Made by a program: the position numbers and the translations under genes. Below are positions 15,802-23,788 of a stretch of 54,652 nt of DNA, one piece after another (positions within the stretch are counted from its first letter, which is position 1; every line of letters begins with the position of its first letter). The notes beneath the pieces were generated by a model that saw only the letters and a list, made by a program, of their open reading frames with translations, was not told where the DNA came from and did no database searches. The DNA comes from Chitinophagales bacterium. GTDB lineage: Bacteria; Bacteroidota; Bacteroidia; Chitinophagales; Saprospiraceae. The stretch covers positions 1-54,652 of the forward strand of contig JAKSDI010000154.1 of the NCBI GenBank assembly GCA_022360175.1. The letters run 5' to 3'.

Positions 15802-18108
15802 TTATTCCTTTTGAAGTTTCTTTTCCATTGGGACTATCTTCCCGCCAGAAGGCAATTCTTTACGCTTCATTTTAGCCTTATTGCGAGGCACGACATTGCC
15901 ACGAGTTCTTGCAGTAGCCCTACCTTTCAAATCTTCTTTTAGAAAATCGGTCATCTTCTGATACAGATGTAAGCGTGCATTACCACCATAAATACCATGA
16001 TTTCTATTGGGGTAGTAATAAGTATCAAACTGCTTATTCGCTTTAATCAGAGCATTTGCCATTTCGGCAGTATGCTGGAAATGTACATTATCATCTCCCA
16101 TACCATGAACCAGTAAATATTTACCTTCAAGTTTTTCAGCAAAATAAATAGGCGAGTTATTACGATAGCCATCTGGGTTTTCATCATAGGTACGCATAAA
16201 ACGCTCTGTATAGATGGTATCATACCACTTCCAATTAGTCACAGGAGCTACTGCTATTGCCGCTTTGAAAGTACCGCTTCCCTTTAACAAGGCCAAAGAG
16301 GACATATAACCACCGTAGCTCCATCCAAAAATACCAATGCGATTGGCATCCGTGTAAGGCATTGAGCCCAAGTGCTTAGCTGCTTCTATCTGATCAAGTG
16401 TTTCGTAATGCCCCAGTTGCTGATAAGTCATTTTTTTGAATTTCTCACCTCTACCTCCTGTTCCTCTATTATCAACACTAGCTACTACGTATCCCTGGTC
16501 TGCCAGCATTTGGAACCACCAGTAATTCATTCCCATCCAGCCATCTTTTACAGTTTGGCTACCAGGGCCACCATATACGTACATCAATACCGGGTACTGA
16601 CGATTAGGGTTGAAGTTTGTAGGCTTAATCATCCAGCCATTCAGTTTTACCTTATCTCCTGTTTCAAAAGAGAAAAATTCAATTGGTTGAGTACCATACT
16701 CCTGCTGTTTTTTCTTAATATCTTTATTTTCTTCAATCACGCGAATCAGCTTACCTTTCTTGTCGTATACGGTATAGCTCATTGGGCTATTAGCAGTAGA
16801 ATGTGATACTACATAATAGTCATAAGTGCTACTAAATTGCGCGCTATTCCAGCCTCCCGCACCTGCTAATATTTGTTTATTTTTTCCGTCTAAGCCAATG
16901 CTATACACCTGGCGTCCCATTGGCGTTTTCTCAGCTGCCTGATAGTATATCCGCCCTGTATTTTCATCTACTCCATAGAAATTGGTTACTTCCCATTCCC
17001 CTTCTGTAATTTGTTCTTTCTTACGGCCTTTCATATCATATAGATAGATGTGGTGCCACCCATCCATTTCGCTAGTCCAGATAAATTCTTTACCATTCTT
17101 AAGAAAAGTAAGATTATCTAATACATATTCTGATATATAATACTTGTTCTCTTCTTTTAGCAATAAGCGGGTCTCTCCACTTTTAGCATTAGCCAACAAT
17201 AACTGTATTTCATTTTGATGGCGATTCATTTTGTAAACACAAAGCTGGTTATTGTCTTCTGTCCATTTAATACGAGGTACATAAATATCTTTATTACGTC
17301 CTAGTGTAACCGGCACTGATTTTTCAGTAGCTGCATCATAAATAAAGATACCTACTTCAGAATTTTTAGAACCAACCTTAGGGTATTTAAAAGTCTCGTA
17401 CTCTGGATACAAATTATCATGATAATTAGTCAAAGTGAATTCCGGCACTTCACTTTCATCAAATCGGTAATAAGCCAGGCGATCACCTTCTGGTGACCAT
17501 TGGAATGCTCTTGTAAAAGCGAATTCCTCTTCATAAACCCAATCTGCCAAACCATTGATGATTTTATTCTTTTCTCCATCTGTAGTAACTTGTATTACCT
17601 TTCCACTTTTCACATCTCTGAAGTACAAATTATTTTCATGGACAAAAGCCACTCGAGTAGCGGACGGATTAAAAGTAGCATTACGCTGCTTACCTGATTC
17701 ATAAAGTTGATCAAAAGTGCCTTTCTTACGATCGTAAATAAAATAATTAGCTTTGGTGGAATGGCGATAGATGAACTCTGTTTCTGTTCGAATCAACAAC
17801 TTTGATTCATCATCACTAAAAGAATATCCATCTACCTGGCCACTAAAACCAGCTTTTCCTTTTACAGAAGCAGGATCAAAAATAGTGCTTACCAGATTGC
17901 CCGTAGTCAGGTCATACTGCTGCACTTTATTCTTTTCCAGTCGGGTATAATGCTTGCCATCTTTAAGGAAGTTAAATCCAGGTACTGAATTCGTTGCGAA
18001 TTTGTAATCCTTCCAAATACCTTCCAGGGTAATATCTTCTTGTTGGGCTATTGAATATTGTCCTACAAAGACAAGTGCCAATATTAGAATACTAACTTTG
18101 CGTATCAT
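15802..18108 (-). CDS. Dipeptidyl peptidase IV (S9B serine peptidase)
   Basis: The open frame extends to 18195, but the likely start is ATG 18108, which gives a clean signal peptide (MIRKVSILILALVFVGQYSIA) and a 768-residue protein. The N-terminal two thirds form a beta-propeller (DPPIV_N) containing the EE substrate-anchoring motif in DWVYEEEFAF. The C-terminal alpha/beta-hydrolase domain has the nucleophile GWSYGGY, an Asp in HGMGDDNVH and the His in NRNHGIYG. It should remove X-Pro dipeptides from peptides in the periplasm. It shares a transcript with the YbjQ-like gene just downstream. Confidence 0.95.
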   Translation of the reverse strand: MIRKVSILILALVFVGQYSIAQQEDITLEGIWKDYKFATNSVPGFNFLKDGKHYTRLEKNKVQQYDLTTGNLVSTIFDPASVKGKAGFSGQVDGYSFSDDESKLLIRTETEFIYRHSTKANYFIYDRKKGTFDQLYESGKQRNATFNPSATRVAFVHENNLYFRDVKSGKVIQVTTDGEKNKIINGLADWVYEEEFAFTRAFQWSPEGDRLAYYRFDESEVPEFTLTNYHDNLYPEYETFKYPKVGSKNSEVGIFIYDAATEKSVPVTLGRNKDIYVPRIKWTEDNNQLCVYKMNRHQNEIQLLLANAKSGETRLLLKEENKYYISEYVLDNLTFLKNGKEFIWTSEMDGWHHIYLYDMKGRKKEQITEGEWEVTNFYGVDENTGRIYYQAAEKTPMGRQVYSIGLDGKNKQILAGAGGWNSAQFSSTYDYYVVSHSTANSPMSYTVYDKKGKLIRVIEENKDIKKKQQEYGTQPIEFFSFETGDKVKLNGWMIKPTNFNPNRQYPVLMYVYGGPGSQTVKDGWMGMNYWWFQMLADQGYVVASVDNRGTGGRGEKFKKMTYQQLGHYETLDQIEAAKHLGSMPYTDANRIGIFGWSYGGYMSSLALLKGSGTFKAAIAVAPVTNWKWYDTIYTERFMRTYDENPDGYRNNSPIYFAEKLEGKYLLVHGMGDDNVHFQHTAEMANALIKANKQFDTYYYPNRNHGIYGGNARLHLYQKMTDFLKEDLKGRATARTRGNVVPRNKAKMKRKELPSGGKIVPMEKKLQKE

Positions 18109-18246
18109 ATAGTTCTCTTGTAATTTGGTTTGAACACACGAAATTAGGTATTTATACGCAAAAGCAGGGAGTAGATATTGTCTTTCTATTACCAAGCTAT
18201 TATTGTTCTTTGATCATTTTCTATGAAAGTTATCAAAGGCGACTGC

Positions 18247-19743
18247 TCATTTCATCTCTTCCTCCAAACGCAATAAACCTTCCTGTATATTTTTCCATTC
18301 TTCCCGTTTTTCTATAACACTTGGTGGAGCAGCCCTTTCTTCACAATCTCTAATAGGGCAACGTTCGCAGGTTTGATTTACATCTTTAATTTGTATCGCA
18401 GGGTCATTCAGGAATTTAATATTCTCCCGAATATGTTTATTAACCAGCAGGCCAATTGTAACACTCACGTTGCGGTTAGGACTGGGATATGCAGGACGAG
18501 CAATGGTAAGGCATAAATACTCATCACTGGTACCTATATAACGCGATCGTTGAGCTCGTACAAAGTTGTCAAGATATTTACCTTCCTGTTGCAGGGCGTG
18601 CAGATCCTGTAATAAGGAGAGCGCTACCCAACGCCGGCAATAATGTTCAAACAATCCATTGCCATGAGGATGATGCCGCCGGCTCAGATGCAATTCTTTA
18701 TCTACATCAAAAGTATCCGTTTCTGGATCGTGCAAAAAGCGCAGGAAAAACAATTTATTCATTCCAAAAAAGCGGGGCAATATATTAGTCAGACGATGAT
18801 AGAACATTTCCGGTGTAGCATGGTATTTTTTCATAATACTCAACAAAGCTTCCCCATCCCAACGCTCTTTAGCAAAAAAGGTGCGCATATCATCTACGAT
18901 ACTTTGACGAGGGATGTGCAGGGCTACCGAAAAATAAATCGCCTTGGAGTGATTAATCACTTCTTCAAATACCTTACCTTTTAAGAGGGAGGAGGTATTT
19001 GCTCGTTCGCTAAGCTGGAGATGATTAAATCCCAGTTCTTTCCCCATCTGGAATGCTCGCTGCATAGATGTCAGCCTACTATTGAGCAGTAAAATGTTTC
19101 TTTCAGGTATAAAAACAGAACGCAGTTTGTTTAAATCAGGATAATCATCTAAGCCATTCTCTCTAATATCATAATTATAAAAATCGGTCAGTATTTGCTT
19201 TAGATGATCTTCTTGCAATGGGCGTGCTGCATCTACTTGATAAGTTTCTAAAAACGATTCTACTGCCTCTTCCAGTTCTTCAAAATAATTGTGATGCAGC
19301 TCTAAGTATGCTCTTAATGCTCCAAAGTAAAAGTTCTCTTCATTCAATGCATAATTTCTGGAAAGCTCCAGGAGTGTAGAAATAAAAGCGCCCACTCTAA
19401 TAGGTGCATTGGCTATAATTTCTGCCACTTTAGCCAGTTCTATGCCAAATAAATCCAATGGTAGCTCATTCAAAAAATTGGATTGCAGGAGTTCTCCTAC
19501 AGGAGCCATGTTTTTATCCAACTCCAATGAAGTCAACTCTTCAGGCAACACATCCAGGGCAGCTGCCAAAGTTGTTATTTTATCTTCTTTAGGATATTTC
19601 TTCCCTTTTTCTATCTCATTGAGATAGGAAACAGACAGCTTAGCCTGTTTGGAAAGCTCGGAAAAAGACAGGCCTTTTGACTGGCGCAATTGCTTAACCT
19701 TTAATCCAAAGATTATGCGTTCATTTTGTGATTTGATACTCAT
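18247..19743 (-). CDS. XRE-type acyl-CoA-responsive regulator (ScfR/RamB family)
   Basis: The 498-residue protein begins with an XRE helix-turn-helix (residues about 12-68, SFSELSKQAKLSVSYLNEIE). The middle region corresponds to the ImmA/IrrE-like domain of this family but has no HExxH zinc motif. The C-terminal half resembles the ScfR/DUF2083 domain and ends with CERCPIRDCEER, the Cys-cluster typical of RamB-type regulators. Known members control carbon and short-chain fatty-acyl metabolism and respond to acyl-CoA. It is divergent from an acyltransferase-transporter operon, which it probably regulates. A perfect 12-bp palindrome lies 25 nt upstream of its start codon. Confidence 0.85.
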   Translation of the reverse strand: MSIKSQNERIIFGLKVKQLRQSKGLSFSELSKQAKLSVSYLNEIEKGKKYPKEDKITTLAAALDVLPEELTSLELDKNMAPVGELLQSNFLNELPLDLFGIELAKVAEIIANAPIRVGAFISTLLELSRNYALNEENFYFGALRAYLELHHNYFEELEEAVESFLETYQVDAARPLQEDHLKQILTDFYNYDIRENGLDDYPDLNKLRSVFIPERNILLLNSRLTSMQRAFQMGKELGFNHLQLSERANTSSLLKGKVFEEVINHSKAIYFSVALHIPRQSIVDDMRTFFAKERWDGEALLSIMKKYHATPEMFYHRLTNILPRFFGMNKLFFLRFLHDPETDTFDVDKELHLSRRHHPHGNGLFEHYCRRWVALSLLQDLHALQQEGKYLDNFVRAQRSRYIGTSDEYLCLTIARPAYPSPNRNVSVTIGLLVNKHIRENIKFLNDPAIQIKDVNQTCERCPIRDCEERAAPPSVIEKREEWKNIQEGLLRLEEEMK

Positions 19744-19768
19744 ACGGTCCTAAAAATAGCAGAAATGA

Positions 19769-19780
19769 GCGAAATTTCGC
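19769..19780. promoter_or_regulatory. Candidate operator of the ScfR-type regulator
   Basis: GCGAAATTTCGC is a perfect 12-bp palindrome between the divergent genes, and with flanking bases it reads TTTGCGAAATTTCGC on the minus strand. A second half-site, TTTGCGAAG, lies at 19808-19816 and overlaps the -33 region of the acyltransferase promoter. RamB-family sites in Corynebacterium are TTTGCAAA-like, which fits loosely. Confidence 0.5.
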
Positions 19781-19807
19781 AAAATTTCTTTTTGATTAAC
19801 AGCTTTG

Positions 19808-19838
19808 TTTGCGAAGCCTGATAGAAACTTTATTTTCG
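19808..19838 (+). promoter_or_regulatory. Promoter of the acyltransferase operon
   Basis: TTTG at 19808-19811 and TATTTTCG at 19831-19838 are separated by 19 nt; the -7 box has one mismatch to TAnnTTTG. The ATG at 19869 is 30 nt downstream. Confidence 0.6.
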
Positions 19839-19868
19839 TAAAAAAATACATCTAACCTTAGATTGTTA

Positions 19869-20711
19869 ATGAGCTCTGAAATAGCATCCCCAGTAGAAAA
19901 AGCTTATTCTGGCAAACAATTCAGCTATGCCAGTCCTGAAGACCGCTTTTTAAAAAGGTTAATAATCCGTTCTGTTGAAAACTTAACAGGCAGAAAACAC
20001 CTCCAGAAAATATATGAGGAACTACATGAAGAAACACCAAATCCATTTGATGTTTGGGAAAACGCTCTTAACAAACTAAACATCAGCATGGATTATGAGT
20101 CTTCTCAACTAGAAAAAGTTCCTAAGGAAGGGCCTGTCATCTTTGTTGCCAATCATCCTTTTGGTGTGGTGGATGGGGCCATTCTTTGCCATCTGGTTAC
20201 ACGAGTAAGGCGTGATTACTTTTTACTGGTTAATGAAGTCTTATCTCATGAACCAATTATGAAAGGGCATCTTTTACCCGTTGATTTCAGGAATACAAAA
20301 GAAGCTCTTGCAACTAATCTTGAAACCAAGCGGTTAACGACAGAGCGATTAAAAAATGGAGAGGCTCTGGCTATTTTTCCATCTGGTGGTGTTGCTACAT
20401 CCTTAAAACTTTTTGGGCCCATTGAAGAATTTCCCTGGCGACGCTTTATCTGTACCCGTATACACGAGACAAAATGTACGGTAGTACCTATTTTTTTTCA
20501 CGGAAGGAATAGCTCGCTTTTTCAGTTGGTAAGTAAAATCAGTATGAACCTTCGCCTGGGCCTATTACTTCACGAAGTAATGAACAAAAGGGAAAAAAAT
20601 ATAAAAATAGAGGTAGGTGATCCAATCTCTTATTCAGAAATGGCGCCTTACACCAATCGCCAGGACCTCATTGATTATCTGAAATTCAGAACTATGCAAC
20701 TTGGAAAATGA
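19869..20711 (+). CDS. Lysophospholipid acyltransferase-like protein (PlsC family)
   Basis: ATG 19869 is preferred over the upstream TTG 19863. The 280-residue protein has the acyltransferase block I NHPFGVVDG (His and Asp of the NHxxxxxD variant) around residues 97-105 and the block III-like segment IFPSGGVAT around 177-185. This spacing variant is seen in the hemolysin/OlsA-like branch of the PlsC superfamily. It should transfer an acyl group to a lysolipid or similar acceptor at the inner face of the membrane. The stop codon overlaps the start of the next gene by 4 nt (ATGA), so translation is probably coupled. Confidence 0.85.
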   Translation: MSSEIASPVEKAYSGKQFSYASPEDRFLKRLIIRSVENLTGRKHLQKIYEELHEETPNPFDVWENALNKLNISMDYESSQLEKVPKEGPVIFVANHPFGVVDGAILCHLVTRVRRDYFLLVNEVLSHEPIMKGHLLPVDFRNTKEALATNLETKRLTTERLKNGEALAIFPSGGVATSLKLFGPIEEFPWRRFICTRIHETKCTVVPIFFHGRNSSLFQLVSKISMNLRLGLLLHEVMNKREKNIKIEVGDPISYSEMAPYTNRQDLIDYLKFRTMQLGK

Positions 20712-22081
20712 TGAATACTCCTAAACGCCGTCTAAAATTTATCAACTACCTTGGTTTTGGATTTGGAGATTTTGCCTTCAACTTATTTTTCCAGGGTACC
20801 ACTCTCTTCCTGTTATTTTTCTATACAGACATTCTGGGTATAGAAGCTACTACTGCCGGTACTATTTTTTTGATTGCCACTATCTGGGATGCTATTACCG
20901 ACCCTCTAATGGGATGGTTGGCAGGCCGCACCAATACCCGCTGGGGGAGGTATCGCCCTTATTTATTATTAGCAGCCATCCCTCTTGGGCTTTCTTACAC
21001 CATGATGTTTTATCGCCCTTCGTTTGAAGGAGTGCAATTATTCTACTGGGTACTCATTTGGCAGTTATTATTTCGGACCTTCTTCACTATGGGAAATATC
21101 CCCTACTCCTCTCTTTCTTCAGAGATGAGCCCTGACACACAAGAGCGTAGTCAACTGGCAGCCTATCGCATGTTTTTGGGATATGCAGGTGCTCTTGTTG
21201 TTTCCTATCTTACGGGTACTTTAATGCAAAAAATGGGGTGGTCTGTCACTACTGATGGCTATTTCAAAATAGGCCTTGTATTCAGCTTGTTAGCTCTGGC
21301 ACTTTTTTTCTTTACTTATTTTACCACTTTTGAGCATAAAACACATCAAAAGCAATCACTCATATCATGGAAGCAGGTGCTTGGTATGCTTTCGAAGAAC
21401 AAGCCTTTCCTGATGCTATGTAGCTATATCATGATAGGTATGGCAGGCGTTGTTTTTTTCTATCAGGTACTCAACTATTACTTTAAATATATTCTTCAGG
21501 CCCCCGAAGCATTAGGAATTGGTATGCTGGCATTGTTCATTAGCCTGATGGCTGCATTACCTGCCTGGTTGTGGTTGAGCAGGCGTTGGGGAAAACAAAT
21601 AGCCTTATTGGCAGGTTGTCTGTGGCTTGTTATGGGGAGTTTATTGTTCTATTTGAATCCACTGGCTCAGGAGCAATTAGTATGGACAAATATTCATCTG
21701 GGTATTATCGGAGTAGGAATTGGTTGCGCCGCTTTTTCTTTTTGGGCATTGCTACCAGATACCGTAGAGTATGGCGAGTGGCAGTCAAATGTACGAGCAG
21801 AAGGAATCATTTTCGGACTAGGGTTATTTTCCTTAAAGATAGGGCTCGGGCTGGGTTCTTTCATTTTGGGCAATTGGCTGGATTTCATTGAATACGTACC
21901 TAATACTGCTCAATCCAATGTAACACTTAGTGGCCTTCATACTTCTACTACGCTTTGTCTGGCTATCACCGCACTGGCAATTGGCCTTATTATGTTTCGT
22001 TACCCACTTAGTGAAGAAAAACACAAGGAGATTAGTGAGCGATTACTAACTTCGCGGCAAAATGAACTCCAAGAACCATGA
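20708..22081 (+). CDS. GPH/MelB-type MFS transporter
   Basis: The 457-residue protein has about twelve hydrophobic helices. The segment between helices 2 and 3 (DAITDPLMGWLAGRTNTRWG) carries the conserved Asp pair and R-x-G-R pattern of the glycoside-pentoside-hexuronide:cation symporter family. Bacterial members often carry sugars, but the animal member MFSD2A carries lysophosphatidylcholine with sodium. Here the gene overlaps an acyltransferase gene by 4 nt on one side and an outer-membrane protein gene by 4 nt on the other, so a lipid-related substrate is plausible. No sugar-metabolism gene is nearby. The substrate remains an inference. Confidence 0.85.
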   Translation: MMNTPKRRLKFINYLGFGFGDFAFNLFFQGTTLFLLFFYTDILGIEATTAGTIFLIATIWDAITDPLMGWLAGRTNTRWGRYRPYLLLAAIPLGLSYTMMFYRPSFEGVQLFYWVLIWQLLFRTFFTMGNIPYSSLSSEMSPDTQERSQLAAYRMFLGYAGALVVSYLTGTLMQKMGWSVTTDGYFKIGLVFSLLALALFFFTYFTTFEHKTHQKQSLISWKQVLGMLSKNKPFLMLCSYIMIGMAGVVFFYQVLNYYFKYILQAPEALGIGMLALFISLMAALPAWLWLSRRWGKQIALLAGCLWLVMGSLLFYLNPLAQEQLVWTNIHLGIIGVGIGCAAFSFWALLPDTVEYGEWQSNVRAEGIIFGLGLFSLKIGLGLGSFILGNWLDFIEYVPNTAQSNVTLSGLHTSTTLCLAITALAIGLIMFRYPLSEEKHKEISERLLTSRQNELQEP

Positions 22082-22875
22082 GAATCTATTGTAGCCTCTT
22101 TATTCTTCTTTTTAGCGCTTCTATGCTATCCTCCCAAGTGGTTAATACAGAAAAACTTCGCCTGGAAGATAGCCATAAAGCATTAGGTGGTGAAGCTGCT
22201 CTCACCTTCGGTATGGCGCGTAATAAAGCAGGACAAACACTAAGCCTGGGAAGCCGCTTACGCCTGGAATTAAGCAAAGGAAATAGTCGTTGGATGTTCT
22301 TGGGGGCCTACAATCGAACCCAGTTCAATAAGGTAGATGTACCAGGTAGTGCTCCTAAAAACTTTACCAATAATGGGTTTGCCCACCTCCGTTATAATTA
22401 TCGTATCAATGATTTTATCACCTGGGAAGCATTTAGCCAGGGACAGTTTGACGAAATACAGCAGCTAGACAGGCGGTTATTGGCGGGTACCGGCCCTAGG
22501 ATTCGCCTGTTGCGTACAGATAGCAGTCACCTATATGTAGGTTGCCTCTATATGTATGAGAATGAAGTCTCTTACAATGAATTTGAGGATTTTCCTCGAG
22601 AAGAAAACTTGCTTTACGATCACCGTATCAGCACTTATTTTTCTGGTGCTTATAGCCTCAATAATTATTTCACGATCAATCTGGTGGTTTATTATCAACC
22701 CAAACTAACACAATGGGAGGATTATCGGATTTCTTCAGAAACCAGCCTCTCTGTCCAACTCTCTAAAACACTTTCTTTTAATACTTATTTCCAGTTAATT
22801 TATGATGCAAAGCCTCCTGTACCCGTACCGAATACGATGTATGTATTGAGGAATGGGCTATCGGTGAGTTTTTAG
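22078..22875 (+). CDS. DUF481-like outer-membrane beta-barrel protein
   Basis: The 265-residue protein has a signal peptide (MRIYCSLFILLFSASMLSSQ) and repeated amphipathic beta-strands ending in a terminal Phe (GLSVSF), the usual outer-membrane insertion signal. The pattern ALTFGMARNKAGQTLSLGSRL and the regular spacing of aromatic residues resemble DUF481/YdiY proteins. It overlaps the GPH transporter gene by 4 nt and so is the third gene of the operon. A channel or assembly role for the transported molecule in the outer membrane is suggested by context only. I see nothing notable in the 117 nt after its stop codon. Confidence 0.75.
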   Translation: MRIYCSLFILLFSASMLSSQVVNTEKLRLEDSHKALGGEAALTFGMARNKAGQTLSLGSRLRLELSKGNSRWMFLGAYNRTQFNKVDVPGSAPKNFTNNGFAHLRYNYRINDFITWEAFSQGQFDEIQQLDRRLLAGTGPRIRLLRTDSSHLYVGCLYMYENEVSYNEFEDFPREENLLYDHRISTYFSGAYSLNNYFTINLVVYYQPKLTQWEDYRISSETSLSVQLSKTLSFNTYFQLIYDAKPPVPVPNTMYVLRNGLSVSF

Positions 22876-22992
22876 ATTTAGTAGTCAAGTATTATTATCT
22901 CTCGGCGATCAAAGTGACTGCGACTGAGGTGGCAATCGAATGAATTCACAATTGATAGCATTTGATTCTATCTGTTTACCCCTGCCATTTCT

Positions 22993-23410
22993 TTAAAGAA
23001 AATTATTGTGTAGAGGGTCTGTCCAATTTTCAATTTGAAGATCTTTAATTCTGCTTAAGTGCTTTGTATTTCTTGTCACCATGATCATATTATTTGCAAT
23101 CGCAGAGCAACCTATTAATAGATCAAAATCAGGGATTAAGTTCCCTTCTTTTCGAAGCCTAGTCTTTTCAATTGCAAAATGTTCTTTAGCGCCATAAATA
23201 GGAACTATACCATATAATTCCTCAATTTTGTTTACTTCCTTTTTATGTTTCTCAACATGATCACTATTTATCGCACCGTAATGTAAGTTCAAGAATTGTA
23301 ATTTCTGAAACAAAGCAATTTTCAATCCCTATACTTTCTATTTTTTGAACTATACTATATTTATTTTTCAATAAGAATATACATATATCAGAATCCAACA
23401 AATACTTCAT
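22993..23410 (-). pseudogene. VapC-type PIN-domain toxin, frameshifted
   Basis: Reading starts at ATG 23410, which overlaps the antitoxin stop codon by one base (TAATG), and gives MKYLLDSDICIFLLKNKYS, the PIN-domain N-terminus with its first Asp. After ISEITILEL the frame breaks near 23281-23295, and the adjacent frame continues HYGAINSDH, PDFDLLIGCSA and VTRNTKHLSRI, the rest of a VapC with the later acidic residues. The total length, 418 nt, is one base more than a multiple of three, consistent with a single inserted base (extra A in CTTACATTAC). VapC is a ribonuclease that cuts tRNA or rRNA. As read here the toxin is inactive; a sequencing error is possible. Confidence 0.8.
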
Positions 23411-23664
23411 TAATCATTAAAGTTTATTGCGCGATCAGAAAGAGTTCTATTTTCGTAAATATCTTTTATTAAAGCATCATCGTCTACATCTGACCAAGAG
23501 CCTGCTAACTCATGTAAAAGTTTTACTTTGTTTTTTTCATCTCCCTTTTTAAGTGTTTTTCTAACATTTTCAGTCATTGCAGCAAGCAAGGCAAGTTTTG
23601 AATCAATACTTAGTGATTCAAAAAGCTTCATATAATTAGACAACATTATATTTTCCATAATCAA
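23410..23664 (-). CDS. VapB-like antitoxin of the Bacteroidetes type
   Basis: This 84-residue protein lies directly before the PIN toxin and overlaps its start by one base. It has the pattern of Bacteroidetes PIN-partner proteins: YMKLFESLSIDSKLALLAAMTENVRK, then a basic linker, HELAGSWSDVDDDALIKDIYENR and a short C-terminal segment ending RAINFND. The C-terminal acidic and aromatic part is expected to block the toxin active site. An earlier in-frame start choice (MIM or MEN) cannot be resolved. Confidence 0.8.
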   Translation of the reverse strand: MIMENIMLSNYMKLFESLSIDSKLALLAAMTENVRKTLKKGDEKNKVKLLHELAGSWSDVDDDALIKDIYENRTLSDRAINFND

Positions 23665-23715
23665 AGATTTGGTAATGTCTAAAACAAATATAGCTAAAAG
23701 ATAGTTTCCAAGTTT

Positions 23716-23780
23716 CTTGCTACCTGGTGAGTGTATTCCGACTTCTCCGAAGTCTCCACTGTCATTTCAGCACTAGCAAG
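23716..23780. repeat. Nested inverted repeat with GACTTC hairpin
   Basis: Outer arms CTTGCTA (23716-23722) and TAGCAAG (23774-23780) enclose the perfect hairpin GACTTC-TCC-GAAGTC (23740-23754). The inner hairpin occurs twice more in the window, at 40177-40192 (TTCC loop) and 40228-40242. It lies just beyond the stop of the DUF5916 gene and may also act as a terminator. Confidence 0.65.
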
Positions 23781-23788
23781 CTAGACCT

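Noticed and set aside
16372-16806. 144-residue open frame on the plus strand inside the dipeptidyl peptidase gene
   Set aside because: It is the complement of a well-supported S9B gene and has no recognisable domain.
22993-23325. Reading the VapC from an internal TTG at 23325 as a complete gene
   Set aside because: The N-terminal Asp-containing strand lies upstream in the other frame, and the antitoxin overlap fixes the real start at 23410.
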